NCBI GenBank assembly: GCA_013397455.1
Contig: VYZB01000125.1
Span: forward strand, 133,453 to 197,452
Length of the DNA: 64,000 bases
DNA from: Crotophaga sulcirostris
Taxonomy: Eukaryota; Chordata; Aves; Cuculiformes; Crotophagidae
Direction of reading: 5' to 3'
Under the pieces are notes generated by a model, which worked only from the letters and a program-made list of their open reading frames with translations, searched no databases and was not told where the DNA came from. Of this stretch, positions 1 to 12,378 are shown piece after piece (positions within the stretch are counted from its first letter, which is position 1; each line of letters begins with the position of its first letter). A program made the position numbers and the translations under genes.

Positions 1-539
1 GTATTTTAAATGATACCAAATACTGCACTTGTACAACTCAATGGTTGTTTGTCACTGGGCTCTGCAGAAGCAGAATTTGTTCCATTAAATTCTGATGCTG
101 GAAATAGACCACAGTTCAAGAAAGTCAGTACATTTCTCATTTACCTCTAGATGCATTTGCAGATTAAAGCCCTTACATCAGGTTTAGTTTTATTTACACT
201 GAGGAAAACTCTAATAAACTCAAGGGAATTGCTCTGAATTCATGGATTAACTTGATGGAAGAATTTTGTGTTCAACCCTTTGTTAACAATATTTTCTGAA
301 GGTTAAAGACAGTGAGAATTGTTTCTTTTACAGCTGCTCTTTCAGATAGCTAAGTAATGAAAAAAAACCCCAATGCTGTACAGACTTTTTGCCCAAGTTC
401 ACATGACAATTTTTCCATACAGGAGAAGCTACTTACGTCATTGTTACTTTTTTCTGGACAAAATCAACCCCTAGAAATTTTTGATTAATTTGCAGCTTGG
501 TGCATAAAATGCGAGCTTGTGAAATTAGCAGAAGAGGTA

Positions 540-583
540 AATAAATGATTCATGCAGGTTGGTTTTGCATGAATAAATGATTT
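540..583. repeat. Inverted repeat nested in a direct repeat
   Basis: A 9-base arm ATTCATGCA at 548-556 is followed, after a 9-base spacer, by its exact reverse complement TGCATGAAT at 566-574. The pair is flanked by two copies of AATAAATGATT at 540-550 and 573-583. The arrangement is seen directly. Its function is unknown; it could form a small hairpin or be a paired homeodomain/POU-type site. Confidence 0.7.
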
Positions 584-2213
584 GTTCCTTCTCTGTGTCT
601 CATTTGATAGAAGAATGCAAAATTAATGCTTCTCTATGCAAATAGAAAGCCTTTTATAAAATTCTGAGCTAATTATAGGTGTTTACTAAGAAACACATAC
701 TTGAGTTTTTGGGAAAAAAATTCTTTGCACCATATTAGTGTCATGGAAGGAAAGATTCAAAAAATAAAATATGCCATTTGAGGATATTTAATAGAGAGAA
801 ATACACATTATTAATATTTCTGTCTTCCTAACCCATTTTCACCCTTTTGGAGATGTGATTAGATTGGTACCCATAATGTTACATCCCTGCAGCTAATGTT
901 TTAACACAGCCTACAATTCAAATGAAATCACTGTGTATCATGCAAAGATGTGTATCCCAGAAGTTTTTCATTAATGCCAATAAAATAGAAGGAATTTAAA
1001 TTATCTTGTAGCCAAGGAAACAGAGAAGCGCCTGATGAGTATTATCCCTCAACTTTCTCCTTCAGAGCCAGCCGATATAAGCAGATCGGTCCAATCTTGC
1101 AACAGGTGGTGGTCAAATTAGTTCTTAACACATTAAGTCTTCAACGATAACAGTGCCTGCTGACCTACGATGAACATTTAATAAGAAGAATTGTTCATAA
1201 AAATAATGTTAAAAATGACAAATTATTTCTTGATAACTACCTTTTGAAACAACAGAAAATATCTTTCTTTGGAGCTGCCTCCTGCAGAGCCAGAGACTGA
1301 AGCCTTTTACCCCCAGGCACATGAGAATTCTTTTGGAGGAGGGTAACGATCTAGAACTGGTACCAGCTGTTACCATAAAGCAAAAGGCTAACCTGGCTGC
1401 TGCAGTATGAGCCTCCCTGATTTCCCACCAATGGGCTCTCTGTGCACAGATCCTCTTCTGTGGAGCAGTTTCATTTCCACAATGTTTCACTTTTAGGCTT
1501 CTGAATACACAGCTGAATTTTCATTCACTTTGGCTTACATTACAGCAAACCAGCTGCCTTCTAATAGCTGCCCACATGTAGGTACACTCTCATCCCTCAG
1601 GTTTCATAATGTCATTTTGCTGATTTAAATGTGAATTTATACCACTGTCAACAAGATAAGAATTAATTTGGTTTTTACAGCTTTCCATCTTTACTGCTAA
1701 CCCTTAAGAAATTCCATTAACAGGATTTCATTAGAGTAACTGTCCGACAATTATAGAAAGAATATCCATCAAACATCTTGAGGATTTAGACATAAGCAGA
1801 AATCATCAAATTATTCATGTGTGAATATCAAGACACAAAACATGCCAAATCTAACGACTACCTTTACTCTGTATGTTAGTGAAGTGGAAGGAAACGTTAC
1901 ACCAGAACGCTGACGAAAAGATAGGTAAGAGCTAAAATAACTGAAGAAGATTTGTGCCATCAACCACCGTATTTTCTACAGCAATATTTCTTCAGACATT
2001 CTAAGTAAAACATATAAAGCCCTTCAAGAATGTACTTAAAGACATATTTTAGATAATTCAGAATGAATGAAATTAGTATTTCCTGTTTGATCAATAGTGC
2101 ATATTTCATGCAGTAGCTTTGGCATATCTGTAGGTACTTTCGCCCCAAGGTGATTCTACTGCCTCACACCAACTCTACCAACCACTGTTTGTATCTGTGA
2201 CAGACAGTTAGAC

Positions 2214-2250
2214 AATCAATTGATTGACTGACTGATTGATTCAATCAATC
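2214..2250. repeat. GATT-rich simple repeat with palindromes
   Basis: The 12-base palindrome AATCAATTGATT lies at 2214-2225. It is followed by GACT/GATT units and then by GATTGATT-C-AATCAATC at 2234-2250, an inverted repeat with 8-base arms and a 1-base centre. This is a decayed tetranucleotide microsatellite with hairpin potential. Confidence 0.75.
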
Positions 2251-3494
2251 TGAGCGTGTCAAGTGGTGTTTTGCAACGCAATTGCACAAGAAGTTTCCAT
2301 TAATCAAGTTGTCTGCTCCTACCTCTGCTGCTGCTGGGTTTTTAGACATAGTCTCCCCTCTTCAGTTACGGCCTTCACTCCCTGATCTCCCTCCTGCTGT
2401 ATTACAATACACATTACTGAATGATCCCAGGTCACCAAACTATTTAGACTACTTTACACATTAAATATGGATGGGGATGTAATAATTACTCTATCAATCT
2501 TTCTATCAATTGCAAATTTAAACAGCAGTAACTCACATTAATTACCAGATGACTGAATAGCAACCTAGGCACCATTCCTCAGCAGTGAGTCGTCTCAGAC
2601 AACAACCTCTGTGAATCTACACTGAAGAATGGAATTCCATCTTAAAAATGTGATACACAAATAATTCAAATTTATAGGAAATAATTATTTGAAAAGTTTG
2701 CCCACAAAGCAATGAGACATTTTTCAAGTTCCATACACTCCTTATCAGCAGAACAGGCAGGATTCTGAACTCAGGTGCTTCTGCACTGCAAGATGCACGA
2801 GGCATCTCATCCCCCAGAAGCAAGCAGTTAAGCCAGAGCTGACTTACATTGAGATAAATCTGGCAGATTTTACAAGTAATGTGGGTAATTAGCAAGGCAG
2901 AGGTTAAACAATCACACTACTCAGGTTCCTTATTCCAAGCTTGAACGCCCTTGATAGAAACCAGTGAGGTATCTACTCCAAATATTTTTGTTTCTGTACA
3001 CAATGTGGCTGCTACAATTCAAAACAGACAATTTAGTGGGTGGATCTGTAATTAAATTATTATGGCTCATATCTAATTAAAACAGATTTCAAGGCACATT
3101 TCAAGCTGTGGTTGGATGTCAGTTTTAAGTTGCCTCACACGGCTTGGCAAGCAATCAGGCTGAAGGAGGGCAGAGGGAAACAGCATCCAAGACTAAGAAA
3201 AGGAGGATCTAAAAATAAAAATGCTTTGGAACAACTGCCTTTCATTCTGAACCCAACATTTCGCTATTGTCATGATACCATCCCACACCACAGATCTCTC
3301 ACACAGGCCTTTACACTCACAGAAAGAAGTAAGTCGCAACTGAAAATGCAAGACCATGGTTTCATCTGGGTTATCCATACAGTTTAATAAAATGTAGCTG
3401 AATAAAAGCTTTCCCATTTTATGGGAAAACAGGGGGTCTTGGTGCATTAAGACAAGGCAAACCATTTCAGTTCTTTGCAGTCAGATAGACTTAC

Positions 3495-3550
3495 CCTGTG
3501 GAAGGTAATTGAACATGTCTAGTTGCTCTGCACCATGCCGTCTTGCAGCT
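3495..3550 (-). other. Candidate exon 5 of an unrecognised minus-strand gene
   Basis: Read on the minus strand, this 56-base segment follows a strong acceptor (a T8-CCC-TTTTAG pyrimidine tract) and ends at a donor reading CAGG|GTAAGTC. One frame is open throughout and encodes AARRHGAEQLDMFNYLPQG, with one spare base at the start and one at the end that belongs to the final G codon. The composition (charged and aromatic residues, no low complexity) is protein-like, but I do not recognise a family. The leading spare base fits the two spare bases at the end of the candidate at 12353-12378. Its short length means it could be a chance pseudo-exon. The splice signals are observed; the gene is inference. 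Confidence 0.25.
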
Positions 3551-6500
3551 CTAAAAGGGAAAAAAAACCCAACAATTTAAATTTAAAATAAGAATTCTAC
3601 ACTCCACTGAGATTTTGGGTCAAGCAGTGCACTAAGACTTTGAGTCAATGAGTACAGTGAGATTTTAGGTCAAGGAGTACCTCGTCTAAAAAGCAGTGGG
3701 GTTTTTATATTGCCACAAAAGATGCATTCAAATTCTAATAGTATTCCAAAGTCCAGTGTCAATATAACTCTTGCTCCGACAACTATTCATAACTATTTTG
3801 CCTTTACTAATACGTTACTCCAGAATGTTGATTCTTTTCCTGTTGACCAAAGCAGTTAAAATGATAAGGGGAAAATGCAGGGCCTGCTTCAACAAAGAAG
3901 TACTAATCTAAGAGAATTGTGAATTTGGCCTTGTTTCACAAACTTTCAAGCATAACGTGATACATGTAACAAGTGTAACATGATGCCATGTGTTTACATA
4001 CGATGCAGCATGGCTATTATCTATCTAAACAATGCAAAACACTCAAGGATAAATCCTGCAACATAAAAACATGAACTCTCCTACATGAAACAGTACAATG
4101 CTTTTGCTGCCTTTGAAAGAGTCTCTTAGGACATTCTGTTAATTTGCATGCAGAAGTGTGAGATGGTTAATTCATTCATCAATTTTTGTCTACCCTACAG
4201 ATCTTTATTCTAAATTAGATGGCTTGAATATTTGCATTGCATCATTCTAGGCCTACTTCCCTCTGGGTTACATATTTTACTGCCTGCTACAAGTAAAAAT
4301 TATTCATGTTTGCAAACAGTGGAACACAGGAAAACATCTACACGGAACACATACTGTACTAACATATGCACAGCTGTATATACCTATATACAATTAATGC
4401 AAGTTAGATAAATGTAGCTGGCTAGTAATATGCCATAATAGCTACAACAATAAAAACCAGCCATGAAGACAGCTTTACTGCAATGTTATTGCTCCAGTTC
4501 TTGCACCTTCCTTCTTGTGCGGTCTGTCACAGCATCTTATTGCTTGGAGTAAATGTTTTACTCCAAGAAGAATAAAATTGCTGTCACCAGAAAGGGAATA
4601 TTTCAGTCGCTTCAGAATTTGTGGTTAATCCAAATTCACTTTACTATCAAGTTAAAATGATCTCAGCTAATGCTCTGCAGCCCTGAATGCAGAGCATACG
4701 TTATCACCTACCTGATAACTTCAGATGTGTTACGTACACACACACAGATTTATAGGGCTTCAAATGTGTGAAATGCCTTTTGTATTTCAAGTGGTTTCAA
4801 GCCAAACTCAAAAAGAATGTTATTAAACCACATTAACGTGGAGCCTGACAGATGCTCCTTCCACAGCAGTAAGCTGCCAGAGAAGTGAAATTTCTCCAGA
4901 CAAGAGCTGTGTCTCTCTGCACTGCGCAGTGCGTGTGACAAGCCATGCGACACGGCTGTCATAGACCGTACCGTGATGGGGTTCATGCAAGCGGATGAAC
5001 GCAAGGCTGACCCAGCACAGAAGACACTGGAAGACAACCTGCCTTCCCCCTCCCAGGAGCAGATTTCTCCACTGCGATCGTCTGTAGCACCAGGAGGAGA
5101 GAAGACATCTTTCTCGTGACACTGTTATCTGGCAGCAGAGACAATGCCCGGAGAAAAGCAGAGATAGCACCCCTGAGCCCACTGGAAAGAACTTCTGACC
5201 ACTAAGATTATACAGCCTCTTAAAATTGTTGTGCTTCATTTAGGTTAATTTTTCTACATACAACTGTAAAACTAGCACAGGCAAAACTATTTTTTAAGCT
5301 GAACATACACTTTACTTTTTAGCTTTGAACTCAGAGGAATCAGCCAAGAGACAACAGGAGTTTCTTGACCACATTTTACAAACTATTTAGAAGGGGTTTG
5401 AAACAACAAAGTTTAAAAAACCTGCTAAATTTTTTTCATCTTCTGTCATTCACTCCAGTGGGACTTTATTTCTACATAAAATGTAATACTAAATAAATGG
5501 ATACATTTTCAGAAGATCTGAAGGTGCTGATGCCATCATAGGACTGAACCCACGAGAGGAACAAGCAGAAACTGAAACCACAGCTCTGGCTCCTTTGAGA
5601 CCTCCTCCCCAGCACACCCATCCTGCTCACTAATTACTTCACCTCCCTCCTTTTTCTGTACTTTTCCTTATGCACTTAAATACATTTGAAATGTAATTGC
5701 ATAAAAAATTGCTTGGTTCACCCAGGAACTAATAAGACCATGTAACTGCTATTACAAAACTCAAATCAAAGGCACTGAATACTGCCATTGCAAAGTAATT
5801 AAGCCAGTAAAACTATCGGCGACTTGAAGTGCTCTTTCATTAGTAAAGAGAATGCAATTATTTTTCTGCCACTTTCTCTTATTCTATCAGTCTGACATGC
5901 AGGAACAGACATACTAAGCAGGCTGATTGCCCACAAGGCTCCTTGCCTCTCAAAGTACATTTACGTACCCAGCTGTCTCCAGTGAAGTCCTCCTTCACGC
6001 GCAACTGAACGACTGATGGTCAACCCACCGCTTCCCACTGTCAGGACTTAACACCCAACTATTGAGCTTAAACATCTCCTGCCAACTAAACTGAGAAGCA
6101 CCCTTAAACCCTTCAACCTTTACTGAATTTTAAATAAAATTCCAAACAGTTAGGAAGGGAGAACACGTAGCACAAGGTATTTTGGGGGAGAACTCGTATA
6201 GCATTTTTAGCTTTATTTGTTTTTTTCACTAAGGATCTGGTACCTTCAGCAACAAGAATAACTGTATTGCTGAAATATAGCTGCTCACAGTAGTGACACT
6301 CTTGCATAATTCCAAGAATTCTTTCTGAAACCATGTGTTGCTATGTCATATATCTTGCTTTCTCTTTTTTAACCTAATTCTGAGTATATTTTCATGACAA
6401 CAGTGTGTAGAAATGTAATTTTGTAACTTCTTGGTGTGCTTTATGTTCTTGCCTCGTCACAATTGTGTAGCATTTGGCACTGCTATTTGTACTGATAACC

Positions 6501-7620
6501 TTCAAAGAAAATCAAGACCCTACACAAAGTGACATGAATAATTCATTAAGCCACCTAAATGCTACTGTGGCATAGAGACGAACAAGTTTTAACCTAGTAT
6601 AAGGGATCTCTAAACAAGTAGACAAGCTGCCTTTTAAATTATTTGAAAAAAATGAAATTTCACCACTCACAAGCCTTCCCAGAGCACGTTTAGCCACTGC
6701 AGCCAGCCTGGCTCAGGATCAGACTCCAAGCCATAAGTGGGAAGTAGTTTGGTGAAAGCTGAAGACTCTCAGCAGGGCTGGCCTGGACAGTTCTTCTTAT
6801 CCTTCACTGCTCGCTGCTATAGTTGGAAACACAGACCTGCAGGGACCACAAACATCCCTTCTCAAACCCAAAGACAACAGCCCATTTCTGACTGTTGTCC
6901 CATGTTTTACTTGGCCCTGTTCATCTACCATCAGGCAACCTGGAAGAAAGGGCCAGCTGACGCTGGGAATTCGAGGGACGTCAGCATGGGGAGGAGTGGC
7001 CAGGGTCAGAGGGGACAGGGAGGAGAGCACAGCAGGGTGCCAGACCCAAACTCAACGATGGAACGACTCAATCCCAAATATTTGTTGGTGTATGAGACTG
7101 GCAGGCAACCCATTACAGAAAGCTTTGATTTAACACAGTCAAAGGAGTTTTGTTCTAAGGAAAATAATGATCGTGTAGTATTTCCTCCTACCCTCAGATA
7201 ACTGCAAGGCACAGCTGGACTTAGCAAAGTATCGAACAAGAGGGACTCATTCATACCTAACTCGCCAATAGCAGCACTGGGCGGGCATGGCAGCCTGTGT
7301 AGCCACCGCACTGTGCTTGGACACTGACAATTCTTTAATTTTATTTTTTTTCTCATAAACGTCTTGTGGCATGTGAAGAAAAAAAAGTCCTGACATATCG
7401 GTTGTTAAAGAGAATTCAACTCTAATGACAGGCTTCTGACTGACAAGGATGAAATTACAGTGTAATTAAGGATACTAATTGAAGAAAAATTGACCAATGG
7501 CTTAGCTACAGATTTGCTCTAGCAAGCAGAAGCAGAACTTAAATGAAGATGGAAATACAAGTTAATGCATTTTTCATTCAAAAAAGCAGATAGAATAATT
7601 CTCCTTGATTTACAATTAGC
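3551..7620. other. Non-coding block with a CpG-bearing patch
   Basis: I found no supportable gene. Minus-strand frames at 4750-5037 and 4823-5239 lie over a more GC- and CpG-rich patch (about 4900-5110), and plus-strand frame 6737-7201 opens with GTG. None shows a known domain. A short (AC)n run lies at 4736-4746. The rest is AT-rich unique sequence. Confidence 0.65.
4919..4932. repeat. 14-base perfect palindrome
   Basis: GCACTGCGCAGTGC equals its own reverse complement and contains a CpG at its centre. It resembles an NRF1-type TGCGCA half-site but does not match the full two-part consensus. It lies within a local CpG-enriched patch of otherwise AT-rich sequence. Confidence 0.6.
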
Positions 7621-7932
7621 ATCACAGAATCGTAGAATCATCTGATTGGAAAAGACCTTTCAGTCCAACAGTACCTGTCTAATTACTAAAACATGCCCCT
7701 GAGGAACTCATCTTACCCGCCTTTTAAACACCTCCAGGGATGGTGACTCAACCCCCTCCCTGGGCAGTCTGTTCAAGCGCCTGACGACCCTTTCAGTAAA
7801 GAAATTTTTCCTAATGTCTAGAGACAGAGAACTTCTCAGAGCAATTTTCATGAAGTACCAGCAGCCCCAGTACCAGTACAGCACCCTGTAAACAATCTTT
7901 GTTTCTGCTAAATGTCCATACCAGTTATTCAC
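7621..7932 (-). mobile_element. CR1 LINE 3' end (ORF2 C-terminus and 3' UTR)
   Basis: On the minus strand the element ends in the CR1 signature: a GTCTTTTCCAA-type stem followed by near-copies of the 8-base repeat ATTCTRTG (ATTCTACG, ATTCTGTG) at 7621-7640. Upstream, a frame reads IRKNFFTERVVRRLNRLPRE and then GVESPSLEVFKRRVR, which is the conserved C-terminal end of CR1 ORF2 (usual form ...HWNRLPREVVESPSLEVFK...). Everything 5' of about 7930 is missing, as expected from the 5' truncation typical of CR1 copies. The tryptophan usually found before NRLP is leucine here. The copy cannot mobilise itself. The exact 5' edge is uncertain by some tens of bases. Confidence 0.92.
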
Positions 7933-10900
7933 CTATTAGTTATGAAGTCATATTTTAAATATTCTCGTCCTTCACAATAATAAATCCTTTCAGTTCTGCT
8001 GCTGTTACCTGGATAGCTACTATTTTCCTCTAACATAACCTGGCATGCTTCATAATTTCATAATCCTATAATTAGGGTAAGAAATCTGTTTGGGTTTTGC
8101 CCTCTCCTCCTTTTTTGGTAACAACAGAAGCTGGTAACTGATAGCACAGAACATTATTGCCCTGTAACATGTGTATGAACAACAGGTAACAGCTCAGATG
8201 ACCCATCACCTAGAGGAGGACTTGTCTGTAACTGGGACAGCCACAGAGAGAAAGGCAGCCCAGGCTGAAACACCCTTGTGTTATTTTTGACATTTAGAAA
8301 TGCCATGCTTAGCATCTTCTGAATCAAGGGCTTACATCGCCAGTACCAAGGTTGCTGGAAGTCTTAGAAGAGGTGTGGAGCGGTGTAGGACAGAAATACA
8401 AGTAACTAGATTAGACAGTGAAATCCATTTGAGATTAATTGGTGAGTAATCAACCTGACAAAGTTTATGATCCTTGAACTAAGAGTAACACAAAGGTACA
8501 ATGTCAACAATAAAGCGGTAACAGCTGATCCAAGTACCCTTCTGTGAGGAAAACAAAATCCTTTTTTCTTTGGCTGGAGGCAAAGGCAGCATCAGACAAT
8601 TTCAAAAGCGACAAGTGCACTTTCTCTTGAATGGTTCTAAAGCATTCAATTAAATAAAGCCTTTGTTCTTTGAGTAACCTTTGGTAATTGTTGGAAGAAA
8701 AAAATATTTGTGATGCTTTTTGACTTGAGTGCAGCACATATCAAAATTTATATTGATATGTTTGAGCAGTAATAGGAACATTTTGCAGGAGAAAATGTGT
8801 TTATTTACAAATGCATAGAAACTGTATTTAAAGTAACATTAGGGAAGGAGAAACACTGAAAAAATATAGTGGAAGATTCCCCCCTAATTCTCTATTCTAC
8901 CAAAAAAACAAAAACAACAACAACAAAAATTTTAAAAATTCACCTGAAACATATTTGACTTAAAATTCACAGAATTAGAAACCGATTCATTCTAATATAA
9001 GTAAGAAGCAAAGCTTAACTTGGCTCTAGGGTTGAAGTTGCAATTTCCAATATAGGCATTAAGTTCTCCCTAACCTAGACACATTCTGATTTAGGAAAAC
9101 TCCTGTTACCTTGTTTTTAATTTCATAGGCAATGTTTGAATTAAACATGAGCAAACAATAAACACTGTAGGACTTTAAAATTTATTAACCCCTGAAATAC
9201 TGTGGAGGACTAAGGCAAATTGTCAATGTACCTCTACATCCAAGAATGGTACAAAAGCTGCCGCAATCCTTGAATTCAGCATCATGCTGTCTTGGAGCTA
9301 TTCAAGATCTGGCTCGCAGTATCAGACTTATTTACTTGTAATTACTGGTTTGGGACAAAAAAATTTCAAAGCCATAAAAGGACATCAGAAATTACAAAGT
9401 TAGAGCCCTCTACATGTGGTTATAAAAATCACACCTGCATTACTCTTGCCCAGCACCAAGCAGAGAACCCTTCCAAGCCCTTTTATGAGCTGAGACAGGA
9501 CCTGGAGAGGGTCTATTCAAGCACTTCAGAGACAGACTTGGGCATCTGTCCCATTATTGTTCTGCCAGTCACAGGAATTGCCAATTTTCTTCTCCCTAAT
9601 GTCCCCATTTCCCACTCCAAATTACAACTTGTCTGAATAAAACACCAGAACTCACCAAGCCGATAAGCAATTCTTTAGGATCATTATTGTATTCGATTGT
9701 TTGTATGGTTCAGATTTTTCTTAATGTTCCCCAACCAATTTCTCCTCCTATCTGTGCTCTGTCGCACTGGGAGCTGCACTCAGTTCTTTTAAAGCACTTT
9801 GTTATTTCATTGCCATCTTATTTGACCTCCACCCAACCTACGCAAAAAGCACAGCTACTATGTTTACAGTTTGATTCTGTCTGGAAAAAGAACTTTTTTT
9901 AAAAAAAAAAATCTTCAAATGAGGAAATTAATCAGTAGAAAACAAGTGCTTTCTATAATTGTTACTTCAGTCTTTGGTATTGAAAATATTGCTGACCACC
10001 CTCCTACACAGAAAAACAGATCTCCCTTCACAGCACAAGATGGGGAAAACTTGGAAAATTATTTCTTTTCTCTCTTCCCTCATCGGCTACAGGAAAATGG
10101 ATTGAATAATCTGGCCAATCCCTACCAGTCATACGTCTGGTCCTGGGAGGAGAACGTGCTAAGAAACACATACATTCAAAACACTTAACAAAGAGAAGTT
10201 TCAAAAAAAGCAAAGGAAAACACAAGCTACTGAAGGAAAGAAATTTCTTGCTGGGGAATGAGGAAATGCATTTTACTGTGTCAATCACCAGCATGAATCC
10301 AGTAAAGCAAAATATTGAAGTAGAAGGTGTACAGCTTAGTGGGAACAAACCCAGAGCATTTCTTATGATGGATTTATGTACAAATTGTGTTACTCAGACA
10401 TGGAAAACCTTTTCCACCATTCCTAAGGAACAGCAGGAGGTGCCATTTCTTATAAAAACACTTTTCTTGGATGCTATTCTCAGGCAGCCCTTGAAAGATT
10501 ATCCTCACCTCCTCAGCAGCAACTGCAGCAGACAGAATCCAAGTCTGCCCTTCTCCTGCCATTGGTGGTGTTTTCCCACAAACCTCACTTCTCAGCACGA
10601 TCATCTCTTCTGTGCACAGTACTAGATCCAACCCTCCTTATTTTGGATCTCCCCAACAAAAGCCCATCTCAAGACCCAATCTGGTTATGTGTAAATATGC
10701 TTCTATCCATGTTTCCACACTGGCATTGCTTACAGTGGCCCAAAAGAGCCACAAGAGTTTGAAGGCAGAGATACATTTTCTTGCCGGAGGTGAACCCTTC
10801 ACCAGGGCTGCTAGCTTGTTTCAAAACTACTCATTGTTTACTTAACCTGAGATTACAGCAAACTTTTGCAAACTTTTTAGAAGTATTCTTCTTTTTGTCT

Positions 10901-12352
10901 TTAAAGGCCAGGCACCGAGCTGGGTTTTCCTCTAACAAATTCCAGACATGGTTCCAACTCTGTGTTACAACAGCCGCCTTCGGCTATATTGTTCAAACTG
11001 TTTGAAATCAAGTTAAACAGCAAGAAGAACAGTTACATTTGAATCAGGGTAGGTTAAAAACACAGAAAACAAATATGCTATGTGAGCAGCGAGACTAGCT
11101 GTGCATGCTGAGACTCTTTAGCATGCATATTTATAATGAGGATTTACTGCAAAACTGTCAGAGCATCTTAATACTAAAGAAATTCGAACTGAATACTGAA
11201 AGAGACAGAGATTGCTTGAAATTCAGCTAAATGTGTGCTTCTATCTGACATAACAGCAAACCAAGGAAAAAAAGGTTTTAATTTCAATGGGTGGTACAAT
11301 TTTATGACAGAGGTAAATAAATTTTCATCAAGTATGACTGACATTTCTGGAAACTTTGTTAGCTTTGTTTCCAGTCATCAAGTCAAAATAGAATTGGGTG
11401 TTTCCATTCAGATCAGCACTATAATCAAAAGACTAGAAAACATTTCCTTCCTAATACACCATTTTGAAGTCATCTCTTCATTTTGCATTAGGACACCTCT
11501 CTGGTTGTAAAAACTACAATATCTAATAAAAAAAATTTCTTCCAAAATCCAGGGCCATTTTTCTTCATCATCTTTATAATATTTCAGGTGTGACTAAACA
11601 ACTTCTCTTTTGAAATACTATATTGTCTTACAAATATTCACTATTTAAAAGATTCTGTGCTCTCTCAAAATATCACGCAGGTTTCGAACTGAGATTACTT
11701 GCAGAAAGTTATTTTCAACCCCAGCAACCTGTGGAAACACTGCTTGCTATATCCATGCTGAAATCTGAGCAGCAGGTAGTGGGAAAGATACACAAAGGTC
11801 ACAAGGATGATTTGATACTAACGTCATGGTTTCACGGGTTGTCAAGCTATCATGAAAATTCCCTGTGGAGGTTCACCAACTGGTCCAACCAGACAAAACA
11901 GCCTTCCTTGCACCCTTCTCTTGTCGTTGCCTGGAGCCACGGTACCTAGGCCACTGAGAACACACTGGTTTATTCCTTACTTTCAGCAAATGCAGTTCTG
12001 CTCAGAGATGCTGCCACAGAGAAAAAGAGCAGATTTGGAAACAAAGTGAGGCAGCTCAGTCTCAGTCTGGGGATGGCTGATCTCAGCAAAGGAGGAAGGG
12101 CAGCAGCAGGGTGTCACTGAAAGAGAACAATGCATCTGCTATAGTCACAGCACAGCATGATGACCCGTAGCCTCCTGTCTCTAACCTTGGAAATTATTTG
12201 ATGTAAGCACACACAGTTCCATGAGCTACTCAGAAGTTCACCCCTTGGTTCTGAGGCATCTGGTGCTTATAATTTATCCAGCTGACCATTAATTTATATT
12301 GGTGTAACTCAGCCATCGAGTTCAAAGGTTCAAGTAACAGTACTGGACTTAC
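7933..12352. other. AT-rich non-coding block
   Basis: No supportable gene is visible. A low-complexity A/CAA run lies at 8902-8930. Plus-strand open frames cluster at 9292-11005 and 11235-12049 but overlap in different frames and show no recognisable domain. Most likely intronic or intergenic. Confidence 0.65.
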
Positions 12353-12378
12353 GGCTTTTTCAAAACATCTTCAATGAT
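12353..12378 (-). other. Candidate micro-exon 4 of an unrecognised minus-strand gene
   Basis: This 26-base minus-strand segment is preceded by a long T tract and ends at GCC|GTAAGTCC. It is open in the frame IIEDVLKK plus two spare bases (CC). The acceptor is the last of three AGs downstream of the T9 run; the nearer AGs (TTGTAG and TTTAG) give stop codons in every frame, so the choice is constrained. Starting in phase 0, it fits the end of the candidate at 13586-13630, and its CC end fits the single leading base of 3495-3550. At this length, chance is a serious alternative. Confidence 0.2.

Larger units (their letters stand above)
1..3494. other. AT-rich non-coding block
   Basis: I see no supportable gene here. 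Open frames of 60-93 codons exist on both strands (for example 1209-1490 and 2617-2895 on the minus strand), but they have no recognisable domain and no convincing splice borders. The block holds a nested direct/inverted repeat at 540-583, a POU-type octamer match ATGCAAAT at 636-643, and a GATT-rich inverted repeat at 2214-2250. It most likely belongs to an intron or intergenic spacer. Confidence 0.7.

Noticed and set aside
6737..7201. 154-codon plus-strand open frame
   Set aside because: GTG start, low-complexity glycine/arginine-rich stretch in a locally GC-rich patch, other frames open on the opposite strand over the same DNA, no known domain.
9655..9715. Minus-strand exon-like peptide IEYNNDPKELLIGL before a GTGAGT donor
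   Set aside because: The frame has a TGA shortly upstream, and no AG acceptor lies between that stop and the open part, so it cannot be an internal exon in that frame.
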